Notes under the pieces: generated by a model
What the model was told of the DNA's origin: nothing
Databases searched by the model: none
The model's input: the letters and a program-made list of their open reading frames with translations, nothing else
Made by a program: the position numbers and the translations under genes
Assembly (NCBI RefSeq): GCF_019417665.1
Contig: NZ_DXUU01000016.1
Coordinates: forward strand, 1-53,554
Length of the DNA: 53,554 nt
Source: Ruminococcus sp.
GTDB lineage: Bacteria; Bacillota; Clostridia; Oscillospirales; Ruminococcaceae
Direction: 5' to 3'
Shown: positions 16,869 to 24,742 of the stretch, one piece after another
Layout of the letters: every line of letters starts with the position of its first letter
Numbering within the stretch: the first letter of the stretch is position 1

Positions 16869-18134
16869 TTGCAAAAACTGGTGATCGAGGGCGGTGCTCC
16901 GCTGGAGGGGGATATTTTCTTACATGGCGCAAAAAACAGCGCACTTCCGATTCTTGCCGGCGTACTGCTGTGTGACGGTGAGACCGTTCTGGAGAATTGT
17001 CCCCGGCTGACAGATGTCTTTGCTGCCTGCCGGATCCTGACCCATTTGGGGTGCCGCTGTATGATACAGGAACATACGGTGACTGTGCGTGTGTGTGACC
17101 TGCGGTCGGATACGATTCCGGAAGCACTCATGCAGGAAATGCGCTCGTCCATTATATTTCTGGGGGCTGTGTTGGGACGTACCGGGGCGTGTCATGTGTC
17201 CTATCCCGGCGGCTGTGAGCTTGGCCCCAGACCCATTGATATGCACTTGGACGCACTCCGTCAGATGGGTGTGCATTTTTCCATTTACGGCGGTCAGCTG
17301 GACTGTACTGCACCAGAGGGACTGCATGGTGCGAAGATTCATCTTCCTTTTCCATCGGTGGGGGCGACAGAAAATGTCATGCTGGCGGCAGTGCTGGCGC
17401 AGGGGCAGACAGTGCTGCATAATGCAGCAAGAGAACCGGAGATCTGTGACCTGGCTTCGTTTCTGCGTACCTGCGGTGCAAAAATTTCCGGCGACGGCGA
17501 GAGCACCATTGTCATTGACGGCGTGGAAAAGCTCCGGGGCGGCATTTATTCCATTTTGCCCGATCGGATCGCCGGAGTGACTTATCTGGGTGCAGCGGCA
17601 ATTACCGGCGGCACGGTCTGTCTTCGTGGAATTGGTGCTCGTCCCATGGAAAATATGCTCCCGGTTCTGGAACAGACCGGCTGCCGGGTGTATCCGGAAC
17701 CGGATCGGCTGCACCTTCTGGCACCCAGGCGGCTGCGTGCTGTGCCCCTGATCCGGACAATGCCCCATCCGGGCTTTCCGACAGATGCCCAAGCAATCTT
17801 TATGGCAATGCTCAGCCTTGCAGACGGCGTCAGCGTGCTGGAGGAGAATATTTTTGAAAATCGTTACCGCCATGTAGACGCTCTGGTGAAAATGGGCGCA
17901 AAGATCCATGTTTCTGGAAGGATCGCTGTTGTCACTGGGGTGCGATCCCTTAGCGGTGCAGCGGTTGCTGCCACGGATCTCCGGGGCGGTGCAGCAATGG
18001 TGCTCGCCGGATTGGCAGCACAGGGACGGACGGAGATCCGGCAGATTTCCCATATTGACCGTGGATATGAGTCCATTGAGACCGTGCTTTGCGGTGTAGG
18101 CGGCCGTGTCACACGAGTGGATGATGATAATTAA
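16869..18134 (+). CDS. murA: UDP-N-acetylglucosamine 1-carboxyvinyltransferase MurA
   Basis: MurA, 421 residues, the first committed step of peptidoglycan synthesis (enolpyruvyl transfer to UDP-GlcNAc). It starts at a TTG at 16869 after AGAGGTG; no in-frame ATG fits the family start LVIEGGAPLEGDIFLHGAKN. The catalytic cysteine is at residue 116 in YPGGCELGPRPIDMH, so fosfomycin could attack it. Clostridia often have two MurA paralogues; I cannot say which this is. It follows the hairpin array and may need its own, unseen, promoter or read-through from murG. Confidence 0.95.
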   Translation: MQKLVIEGGAPLEGDIFLHGAKNSALPILAGVLLCDGETVLENCPRLTDVFAACRILTHLGCRCMIQEHTVTVRVCDLRSDTIPEALMQEMRSSIIFLGAVLGRTGACHVSYPGGCELGPRPIDMHLDALRQMGVHFSIYGGQLDCTAPEGLHGAKIHLPFPSVGATENVMLAAVLAQGQTVLHNAAREPEICDLASFLRTCGAKISGDGESTIVIDGVEKLRGGIYSILPDRIAGVTYLGAAAITGGTVCLRGIGARPMENMLPVLEQTGCRVYPEPDRLHLLAPRRLRAVPLIRTMPHPGFPTDAQAIFMAMLSLADGVSVLEENIFENRYRHVDALVKMGAKIHVSGRIAVVTGVRSLSGAAVAATDLRGGAAMVLAGLAAQGRTEIRQISHIDRGYESIETVLCGVGGRVTRVDDDN

Positions 18135-18194
18135 GAAAACGGACACAGAGAAATGCCCCATGGCTTCTGGGTTCCGGGCAGGGAGGATTCAACG

Positions 18195-19112
18195 ATGCAG
18201 GATGTGGAAAAAACAGAAATCCAGCGTCATAATAATGCCCGGCGGATACGCCGCCGGAACCGGATGCGCCCTTTGTATGGTCTGGTCGTTGCGGTTCTGG
18301 TGGTGTTCGTCGGCGTTGCGCTTTCCAGGACTGTGTTTTTTAATATTCAGACAATTGTGGTCGACGGCAGTGCATCCCAGTATTCGAAGGATGATATTGC
18401 CCATGCATCTGGTGTGCACACAGGTGATAATCTGATGCGAGTGGATGCAGATGAAGTGAAGCAGAATGTACTCAGTGAATGTTATTTTGTGGAAAGCGTC
18501 ACTGTGAAAAAGGAATTTCCTGATGAATTGGTGATTACTGTTACACCCAGCGAACCGGCATACAATGTGGTAGATGACAGTGGGACACTTCAGGTGGATG
18601 TTTCTGGAAAGATCTTAAAAAACAGTCCGGAGACGGATGCTTCTTTGCCTACGATCACAGGATTTGAGGCAGAGGTGCGGGAACCCGGACAAATGCTTGC
18701 TTCAAAGGACAGCCAGAAGGATGCGATCTTTCAAGCCTTGACAGAGCTCACTGCAAAAGGACTGGATTGCCCCATTACTGCCATTGACCTGACGGATAAA
18801 TATGACATTGCGCTGACCTTTGACAACCGGGTGGAATTTTCTCTGGGGAACTGGAGTGATTTGGAATATAAGGTAACTCTGGCAGAAACGGTTCTCACAA
18901 AGCTTTCATCAGACAAGATCGGCTATCTTTCTATGGTGGGCGATCACCAGTGTTCCTACCGGGATAAGGAGGCCGTGGAGCAGCAAACCACAGCACCCAT
19001 GACTACCCTGGCAACGGATGAAAATGGTGATCCTGTGGTGGAAACTGACGAAAACGGTGACCCGATCTCCACGACCACTGAAACAACAACGGCGGAAAAT
19101 GACTGGCAATAA
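18195..19112 (+). CDS. divIB: Cell division protein DivIB/FtsQ
   Basis: A 305-residue bitopic protein. GGGAGG at 18181-18186 supports the ATG at 18195 over the upstream in-frame ATG at 18153. A basic N-terminus (RRIRRRNRMR) is followed by one membrane segment (about 27-46) and a POTRA domain starting FFNIQTIVVDGS, then the DivIB/FtsQ beta domain. The C-terminus is threonine-rich and contains two near-copies of the unit TDENGDP (about residues 274-293). It links FtsL/DivIC to the septal synthase. Position before ftsZ is typical. Confidence 0.88.
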   Translation: MQDVEKTEIQRHNNARRIRRRNRMRPLYGLVVAVLVVFVGVALSRTVFFNIQTIVVDGSASQYSKDDIAHASGVHTGDNLMRVDADEVKQNVLSECYFVESVTVKKEFPDELVITVTPSEPAYNVVDDSGTLQVDVSGKILKNSPETDASLPTITGFEAEVREPGQMLASKDSQKDAIFQALTELTAKGLDCPITAIDLTDKYDIALTFDNRVEFSLGNWSDLEYKVTLAETVLTKLSSDKIGYLSMVGDHQCSYRDKEAVEQQTTAPMTTLATDENGDPVVETDENGDPISTTTETTTAENDWQ

Positions 19113-19236
19113 CGATTTTTTCTGCACATACCCCAATGGCTTTTTCAAAAATCTGTATAAAATTGTGAAAATCTGACTTCATTCCCGGTAAAATCTTGTG
19201 GGAAAAGGAAAAACACAATTTATTTCGAAAAAAGGC

Positions 19237-19265
19237 TTGCAATGTTTGCAGAAATGTGTTAAGAT
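19237..19265 (+). promoter_or_regulatory. Promoter of ftsZ
   Basis: TTGCAA (19237-19242), 17-base spacer, TAAGAT (19260-19265), 100 bases upstream of the ftsZ start in a 252-base gap. It suggests ftsZ can be expressed separately from the upstream cluster. Confidence 0.7.
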
Positions 19266-19364
19266 AATAAGTGTATTTCCAGAGAAAGAAATCCGTGTTT
19301 GCGGAATGACAATACGGGTAATATACAGCTTGTGATAGAAGTTCTTGTAGGAGGAAATGTTGAG

Positions 19365-20486
19365 ATGACTGATTTTATCTATGAAGATGCGTTTGATCCC
19401 GATGTGAATATTAAGGTGATCGGTGTCGGCGGCGGCGGCGGAAATGCGCTCAATTGCATGGCATCTTCCGATGTAAATGATATTGAGTATATTGCAGTCA
19501 ATACCGATGCAAAGGCATTGAACAATTCAAAGGCAACCACTAAGATCCAGATCGGTGCAAAGCTGACAAAGGGGCGTGGTGCAGGCAACAAGCCGGAAGT
19601 TGGCAAAAATAGCGCAGAAGAGAACAAGGATGAGATCGAGGCTGCACTCAAGGGTGCTGATATGGTATTCATCACTGCCGGCATGGGCGGCGGCACTGGT
19701 ACTGGTGCAGCTCCTGTCGTAGCTCGTCTGGCACAGGAGGCTGGTATCCTGACAGTGGCTGTTGTCACTAAGCCTTTTGCTTTTGAACGGGAACAGAAGA
19801 TGATCCAGGCAGAAAACGGCATTGCAGAACTTCGCAAGTATGTGGATTCCCTGATCGTGATCCCGAATGAAAAGCTGCTGGAAGGTCTGGACAAGCCCTT
19901 GACCATGCGGGAATCTTTCGCACTGGCTGACGATGTGCTCAAAACCGGCGTCAAGAGCATTTCCGATCTGATCGTAGAAGAAGGCTATATCAACCTGGAC
20001 TTCGCAGACGTTTCCACGATTATGAAGGGTGCTGGCTATGCGCATATGGCGATCGGTCACGGTTCCGGCAAGGACAAGGCAAAGGAAGCAGCAAACGCAG
20101 TTATCGCAAGTCCGCTGCTGGAGACTTCGATTGCCGGCGCAAGACGACTGCTTATCAATATCGCTATGAGCGAGGATATCCTCTCTTCCGATGTGGATGT
20201 TGCAACCAAGATGATCACCGACAAGGCAGCCGACGATGTAGAGTTTATCTTCGGTACTGCTTTCAAGGAAGATATGCAGGATGAGATGACCATTACCGTG
20301 ATCGCTGCCGGCTTCGACATAGAAGACCCGGATGCACCGGTGCAGGAAGAACCCATTCCGGTGGACAATCCTCTGGTCAAAGACGTGAAAGTCAGCGGTG
20401 CACAGAATGCCGCTCCGGCACAGCCTCAGACACCGCCGGTAGATGATGATCTTATGGCGATCTTCAATATTCTGGATCGCAAATAA
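19365..20486 (+). CDS. ftsZ: Cell division GTPase FtsZ
   Basis: FtsZ, 373 residues from the ATG at 19365 with AGGAGGA at 19349-19355; an in-frame extension to 19299 lacks a ribosome site and is not part of the conserved protein. The N-terminal IKVIGVGGGGGNALNCM, the tubulin signature GGGTGTGAAPVVA (about residue 107) and NLDFADV are present. After a variable linker it ends in a conserved C-terminal peptide DDDLMAIFNILDRK that would bind partners such as FtsA/SepF. It polymerises into the Z ring. Confidence 0.98.
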   Translation: MTDFIYEDAFDPDVNIKVIGVGGGGGNALNCMASSDVNDIEYIAVNTDAKALNNSKATTKIQIGAKLTKGRGAGNKPEVGKNSAEENKDEIEAALKGADMVFITAGMGGGTGTGAAPVVARLAQEAGILTVAVVTKPFAFEREQKMIQAENGIAELRKYVDSLIVIPNEKLLEGLDKPLTMRESFALADDVLKTGVKSISDLIVEEGYINLDFADVSTIMKGAGYAHMAIGHGSGKDKAKEAANAVIASPLLETSIAGARRLLINIAMSEDILSSDVDVATKMITDKAADDVEFIFGTAFKEDMQDEMTITVIAAGFDIEDPDAPVQEEPIPVDNPLVKDVKVSGAQNAAPAQPQTPPVDDDLMAIFNILDRK

Positions 20487-20518
20487 GCCTTTTTATAAAA
20501 AGGATCTTGAAAAAATTC

Positions 20519-20552
20519 AGCCCTGGTGCTTTTATGTGCTGGGGCTTTTTTG
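20519..20552 (+). terminator. Terminator after ftsZ
   Basis: AGCCC at 20519-20523 pairs with GGGCT at 20542-20546 with a mixed G-C/G-T inner stem, followed by TTTTTT. It closes the dcw cluster. Confidence 0.7.
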
Positions 20553-20653
20553 GCGCAAACGCATAAATCTGTGCATATTGCTGGAAAAACCGACTGCAAA
20601 ACTGGGAGAAATGCCGGTTTTGCAGACAGGTCAGAGAATTCGCAGGAATGTTA

Positions 20654-20682
20654 TTGACAATTTTCTGTTTTTCCGATATAAT
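20654..20682 (+). promoter_or_regulatory. Consensus promoter upstream of the sigma-factor gene
   Basis: TTGACA (20654-20659), 17-base spacer, TATAAT (20677-20682): a perfect sigma-A consensus, 94 bases before the next gene. Confidence 0.9.
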
Positions 20683-20775
20683 ATAAAAAGTGCGGATGTG
20701 CTGTGTGATGCAGTACATGCTGCATTTCCTGAGCAATAGCAAACTGAACAATTTCACGGATTGATAGGGGAATGA

Positions 20776-21351
20776 GTGTTGAAGCCGGTACCTTTTGAAC
20801 AATTACCGGATGAGGAGCTTGTGCTTCTGGCGAGACAGAACCGTCAGGCAATGGAAGTCCTGATCACACGATACACTGGTCTCGTGTGGCGTCAGGTACG
20901 GCAATATCAGGGAAATTCCGATGCCGAGGATCTCGCACAGGAGGGCTTTTTGGGTCTGATCTCTGCGGCATGCCGGTATGAGCGCATACGCGGCGTGCCG
21001 TTTTCTGCCTATGCGGGGAAATGCGTGACAAACAGCATTGTATCTGCCTTGCGGCGATGCCGCAATCTGCCGCTTCCTGTGGGGGCGTCGGATGTGCCGC
21101 CGCTCTCTCAGGTACAAGATCCGTCACGTTCGCCGGACTCTGTGGTACAGAGCCGAGCCCAGACTGCGGCAATGATTTGTGCCATGGTGAACCGCTTATC
21201 CCGGCGGGAATATCAGGTTTGCATGCTGATCTATGGCGGTGCTTCTTATGCGCAAGCTGCGCAGAAATTGCACATGTCTGTCAAATCAGTGGATAATGCG
21301 TTGCAGCGTGCACGCCGGAAGCTTCGTGCGGCGGCGGAAGACACGGTGTGA
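20776..21351 (+). CDS. Sigma-70 family RNA polymerase sigma factor (SigH-like)
   Basis: A 191-residue sigma factor with a GTG start at 20776 (AGGGG six bases before) or the adjacent TTG. Region 2 is clear: DAEDLAQEGFLGLISAACRY, then VPFSAYAGKCVTNSIVSALR around residues 55-95. Region 4 spans LSRREYQVCMLIYGGASYAQ to SVKSVDNALQRARRKLR (about 143-185), an HTH for the -35 element. Length and the region-2 style resemble SigH/Spo0H, the early sporulation/transition sigma factor, but ECF-like paralogues exist in Clostridia, so the name is left open. Confidence 0.85.
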   Translation: MLKPVPFEQLPDEELVLLARQNRQAMEVLITRYTGLVWRQVRQYQGNSDAEDLAQEGFLGLISAACRYERIRGVPFSAYAGKCVTNSIVSALRRCRNLPLPVGASDVPPLSQVQDPSRSPDSVVQSRAQTAAMICAMVNRLSRREYQVCMLIYGGASYAQAAQKLHMSVKSVDNALQRARRKLRAAAEDTV

Positions 21352-21448
21352 TGGGATTGCACCGGGAATATTTTTTTAATTGAATTGCCGGAGCGTTCCG
21401 GCACGAGGAACCGCAAAAGGGATGCCTCGGGAAAGGTAAGGTTACACT

Positions 21449-21730
21449 ATGTACGAAGACAAGACTTTGGTATGCAAGGACTGCGGAGCAGAATTCGTTT
21501 TCACTGCCGGCGAGCAGGAATTTTACGCAGAAAGAGGCTTTGTAAATGAGCCGAAGCGCTGCAAGGCGTGCCGTGATGCAAAGCGTGGCAATGCGCCGAG
21601 ACCGGAGCGTGAAATGTTCACTGCTGTCTGTGATTCCTGTGGCGGTGAGGCAAGAGTTCCGTTCCAGCCTCGTGAAGGCCGTCCGATTTATTGCAGTGCA
21701 TGCTATGCCAAAATGAAGGAAGAGGCATAA
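21449..21730 (+). CDS. Small zinc-ribbon protein with four CxxC pairs
   Basis: A 93-residue soluble protein with two zinc-ribbon units: CKDC...CKAC (residues 9-45) and CDSC...CSAC (residues 62-86). The two halves look like the tandem probable zinc-binding domains found in many small Clostridia proteins, with the segment EQEFYAERGFVNEPKRCKAC being characteristic. The function is not established; nucleic-acid or protein binding is only inference. It is followed by a small terminator. Confidence 0.85.
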   Translation: MYEDKTLVCKDCGAEFVFTAGEQEFYAERGFVNEPKRCKACRDAKRGNAPRPEREMFTAVCDSCGGEARVPFQPREGRPIYCSACYAKMKEEA

Positions 21731-21764
21731 ATCCCACTCCAATGATGCGGTATTGTGACTGTAT

Positions 21765-21785
21765 AACAGTTACGCTGTTCTTTTT
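21765..21785 (+). terminator. Terminator after the zinc-ribbon gene
   Basis: AACAG/CTGTT stem with loop TTACG (21765-21779), then CTTTTTG. Confidence 0.6.
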
Positions 21786-21873
21786 GTCTGCATAGCAGCA
21801 CCTGGTTTCGGGTACGCTATTTTTGCAGGTGCAGCAAATTGCTGTATGATGCACAGACAGGAGGTGTTAGAAT

Positions 21874-22086
21874 ATGGCAATGATTACTAAGGAAACCATC
21901 ATCGGTGATATTCTGGACATTGCGCCCCAGACGGCTCCGCTGTTTATGGCAATCGGTATGCACTGTCTTGGCTGCCCGGCTTCTCGTGGAGAAACTGTGG
22001 AAGAGGCCTGCATGGTGCACGGCATTGATCCGGATGAACTGCTGGAAGAGTTAAACAAGCAGATCGCAGCCGGTGATGTCAAGTAA
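21874..22086 (+). CDS. DUF1858 domain protein
   Basis: A 70-residue protein starting MAMITKETIIGDILDIAPQT with CLGC at residues 32-35 followed by PASRGETVEEACMVHGIDPD. This matches the DUF1858 family, whose members carry a redox-type CxxC and are often fused to or found with hybrid-cluster or disulfide-related proteins. CAGGAGG precedes the ATG. The role is unknown. Confidence 0.85.
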   Translation: MAMITKETIIGDILDIAPQTAPLFMAIGMHCLGCPASRGETVEEACMVHGIDPDELLEELNKQIAAGDVK

Positions 22087-22110
22087 AATCGTTTTTTCAG
22101 ATTGCTCCCC

Positions 22111-22162
22111 GTGTGAATTCTGCCCTTTTGGATGGTAGATTTTGACGGCGGAGCAATTTTTG
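22111..22162 (+). terminator. Long-loop stem with T-run after the DUF1858 gene
   Basis: ATTGCTCC (22111-22118) pairs with GGAGCAAT (22150-22157), followed by TTTTTG. The loop is long and could fold further. It is a plausible terminator for the gene just upstream. Confidence 0.5.
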
Positions 22163-22223
22163 TTCGCCGGTAGTGCGAAAATGCGGTATGCACTCCCTAC
22201 GATTGCACGAATTCGGTGCAAAT

Positions 22224-22302
22224 GTAAGGGCGGCCATTGGTCGTCTCGCAGGTGAAACGTTTCAATAAATTGAAAGCACGGCCGAACAATGTTCGCCCCT
22301 AC
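22224..22302. repeat. Pair of REP-like palindromes
   Basis: GTAAGGGCGGCCATTGGTCG at 22224-22243 and GGCCGAACAATGTTCGCCCC from 22280 (ending CTAC at 22302) face each other in inverted orientation. The second matches the palindromes GTAGGGGCGAAC...GTTCGCCC embedded in the RAYT gene at 35966-35988 and 36128-36150. Such extragenic palindromes are substrates of RAYT enzymes. The surrounding gap (22087-22346) holds no gene. Confidence 0.75.
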
Positions 22303-22346
22303 ATTATATGTTATGCGAATTCTCTTATAGAAAGGAGACAAATCAC

Positions 22347-23024
22347 ATGCTGACCAAACGTCTCGCCGCCTGTGCGGCACTGGTGACAAAGGGCGGTGTT
22401 GTCTGTGATGTGGGAACAGATCACGCCTATCTTACCGCAGAACTGCTGCAAAAGGGCATCTGCACCCGTGCCGTTGCCACAGATATCCACCAGGGACCGT
22501 TGGATGCTGCACGCCATACCCTCAGCGAAGCCGATGTGCTGGCACAGACGGAATTGATCCTCTGTGATGGATTGGAACAGGTACAGCCGGAGGGTATCAC
22601 CGATGTGGTCATTGCCGGCATGGGCGGCGAGACTATTGTGCATATTCTGGAGCAATGTTCATGGAAAAATGAGGTGCACCTGATCTTGCAGCCCATGACA
22701 AAAATTCCCACACTCCGGCAGTGGCTGGTGGCACAGGGCTTCGGCTGGAGGGAGCGTGTGATCGCAGAGGGGGAGAAATTCTACATGATCCTGGATGCAC
22801 GGTATGACGGCATATCACGTACTTTGAGCGTTCTGGAACAGGAAGTGGGTTGTCCGGACTGGACGGAGAAAACGGCACAGCGTTATGCCAGCTGGAAACG
22901 AGTACGTTTTCAGAAACTGGCACAGCAGCTGGAGACGGCAGGGCAGCCCGATGCACAGAAATGGAAAGCAGCTGCGGCACAGCTGGAACAAATGGAACAT
23001 ACATGGGAGGAATCCAAATGCTGA
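22347..23024 (+). CDS. trmK: tRNA (adenine(22)-N(1))-methyltransferase TrmK
   Basis: A Rossmann-fold SAM methyltransferase of 225 residues; the ATG at 22347 has AAAGGAG at 22331-22337. It opens MLTKRLAACAALVTKGGVVC with the SAM loop CDVGTDHAYLTAELL and then VVIAGMGGETIVHIL, diagnostic of the TrmK family, which methylates N1 of A22 in tRNA. The C-terminus is a coiled coil-like helical region. It is followed with a 7-base overlap by the Nif3-family gene, an arrangement seen widely in Firmicutes, often next to rpoD. Confidence 0.93.
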   Translation: MLTKRLAACAALVTKGGVVCDVGTDHAYLTAELLQKGICTRAVATDIHQGPLDAARHTLSEADVLAQTELILCDGLEQVQPEGITDVVIAGMGGETIVHILEQCSWKNEVHLILQPMTKIPTLRQWLVAQGFGWRERVIAEGEKFYMILDARYDGISRTLSVLEQEVGCPDWTEKTAQRYASWKRVRFQKLAQQLETAGQPDAQKWKAAAAQLEQMEHTWEESKC

Positions 23025-23818
23025 CAGTCGGAAACATCTATGAAGCCATTGATACATTTGCACCCTTTGCGTCCCAGGAATCCTGGGACAATTCTGGTCT
23101 CCTTGTGGGCAGCATGTGCCAGCCGGCACAGCGGATTCTGACCACCCTGGATATTTCGGTAGAGCTGATCTCAGAGGCAGTGCAGCGGGAAGTACAGCTC
23201 ATTGTGGCACACCATCCGGTGATCTTTTCGCCCCTGAAAACACTGCCGGTTTCCAACCCTGTATATCAGATGGCAGCTCATGGTATTGCTGCCATCTGCG
23301 TTCATACGCCTCTGGACGTTGCACCGGAGGGCTTGAATATGTATGCTCATACGCAGCTGAAGGATGCCTTGCTGCTGGAGGGAAATCTGGCAGTACTGGA
23401 ACCCACCTGGAAAGACGGACGGGGTTTCGGCTGGGTTGATATGAGCCGGAGGGAATGGATGCCGGAGGAGCTGGCAAAGCAGTTGCAGACGGCGTTCAGC
23501 TGTCCGGCAGTGCGTTTTTCCAATGGAAACAAGCCTATCCGAAAAGTCGCATTCAGTTCCGGTTCCAGTGCGTCCCTGTTGGAACTGGCAGCAGCGCAGG
23601 GCTGTGATGCTCTGATTACCGGAGATATCAAGCACGACCGCTGGTATGCGGCGGAATTCCTGGGGCTGTCGCTGTTCGACTGCGGTCACTATGGTACAGA
23701 GCGGATGGCTGCGCAGATCTTACACGACACTATCTGCGCAGTGTATCCGGAGGCAGAGGTATTCTGTATGCCTGGTGCTGATCCGGCGGCAGTTCTGGCA
23801 GGAGGTGCGTTGCAATGA
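23018..23818 (+). CDS. Nif3-like dinuclear metal centre protein
   Basis: A 266-residue member of the Nif3/YbgI/YqfO family (annotated elsewhere as GTP cyclohydrolase I type 2 homologue). The metal-binding motifs VAHHPVIF (about residue 68), HTPLDVAPEGLN and, near the C-terminus, DCGHYGTE are intact. This is the short form, lacking the inserted CutA-like domain of Bacillus YqfO. GGGAGG precedes the ATG at 23018. It overlaps both trmK (7 bases) and the next gene (ATGA, 4 bases), so the three are translated as a unit. True biochemical role is unsettled. Confidence 0.9.
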   Translation: MLTVGNIYEAIDTFAPFASQESWDNSGLLVGSMCQPAQRILTTLDISVELISEAVQREVQLIVAHHPVIFSPLKTLPVSNPVYQMAAHGIAAICVHTPLDVAPEGLNMYAHTQLKDALLLEGNLAVLEPTWKDGRGFGWVDMSRREWMPEELAKQLQTAFSCPAVRFSNGNKPIRKVAFSSGSSASLLELAAAQGCDALITGDIKHDRWYAAEFLGLSLFDCGHYGTERMAAQILHDTICAVYPEAEVFCMPGADPAAVLAGGALQ

Positions 23819-24648
23819 GTGTTTGGAAATGCCCGGTCTGCGGTACTTTTATGCAGCATCGGGGGCGGTGCTGGAGCTGTACCAAGGGACATACCTTTGA
23901 TATGGCACGGAGCGGCTATGTGAATCTGCTTCCGGCGAACCGTAAGCACGCAAAGAATTCCGGAGACAATGCGGTGATGATGCGTGCCCGGCGGAAGTTT
24001 CTGGATGCCGGACACTATGCGCCGCTGCGCAATGCCCTGGAACAGGCAGCGCTGCGCTACGGCAGAGCCGGAGGGGTACTGCTGGATGCCGGCTGCGGCG
24101 AGGGGTATTATACAGAGGGTGTGGCGAAGGCACTGGAACAGGGGAATATGCCTATGCAGATCTACGGTGTGGATATTTCCAAAAGTGCTGCGGATGCGGC
24201 ATCCAAACGCTGCCCGGATGGGCATTTTGCCGTGGGGAGTGTCTACCATCTGCCGGTAACTGACCACTGCTGTGATCTGCTCATGACCATTTTTGCACCC
24301 TATTGCGGCGAGGAATACCGCCGGGTACTGCGGAAAAACGGGGTGATGATGATGGTGATCCCCGGTCAGCAGCACCTGTGGGGGCTGAAAGAGGCAATTT
24401 ACGATGTGCCCTATCCCAATGCCGTCCGGGATTATGCCCTGGAGGGCTTCGAGCTGATACAGGCGGAGTATGTGGACAGCTGGCTGAAGCTGGACAACCC
24501 GGAGGATATCCAGAATCTGTTCCAGATGACGCCCTATTATTACAAGACCGGACGGGAAGAACATGCTCGGCTGGAACAACTGCAAAGCTTGTCCACACAG
24601 ATTTCTTTTGAGGTTTTGCAGTATCGGGTGGTGGATGCCGGAGAATGA
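23815..24648 (+). CDS. rRNA (guanine-N1)-methyltransferase, RlmA-like
   Basis: A 277-residue protein with an N-terminal zinc knuckle (CPVCGTFM then CWSCTKGHTFD), the short segment ARSGYVNLLP and NSGDNAVMMRARRKFLDAGHY typical of RlmA(I)/(II)/TlrB, and a SAM-binding domain with LLDAGCGEGYYTEGV (about residue 87) and YGVDISKSAADAA. The family methylates G745 or G748 of 23S rRNA; RlmA(II) types affect tylosin/mycinosyl macrolide binding. Which position this one uses cannot be told from sequence alone. Confidence 0.88.
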   Translation: MSVWKCPVCGTFMQHRGRCWSCTKGHTFDMARSGYVNLLPANRKHAKNSGDNAVMMRARRKFLDAGHYAPLRNALEQAALRYGRAGGVLLDAGCGEGYYTEGVAKALEQGNMPMQIYGVDISKSAADAASKRCPDGHFAVGSVYHLPVTDHCCDLLMTIFAPYCGEEYRRVLRKNGVMMMVIPGQQHLWGLKEAIYDVPYPNAVRDYALEGFELIQAEYVDSWLKLDNPEDIQNLFQMTPYYYKTGREEHARLEQLQSLSTQISFEVLQYRVVDAGE

Positions 24649-24742
24649 GGAACAGGAATGTTGAAAAAATAAAACACGAACTTGCGGACAAATGGATTTG
24701 AATCGTATCGCTGGATTCCACCAAAAGAAAGGATGAAAACAC

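Noticed and set aside
16920..18161. 413-codon open frame antisense to murA
   Set aside because: Cysteine/histidine-rich nonsense sequence opposite a complete, conserved murA.
19299..19364. N-terminal extension of FtsZ
   Set aside because: In-frame but lacks a ribosome site and is not part of the conserved protein; AGGAGGA supports the ATG at 19365.
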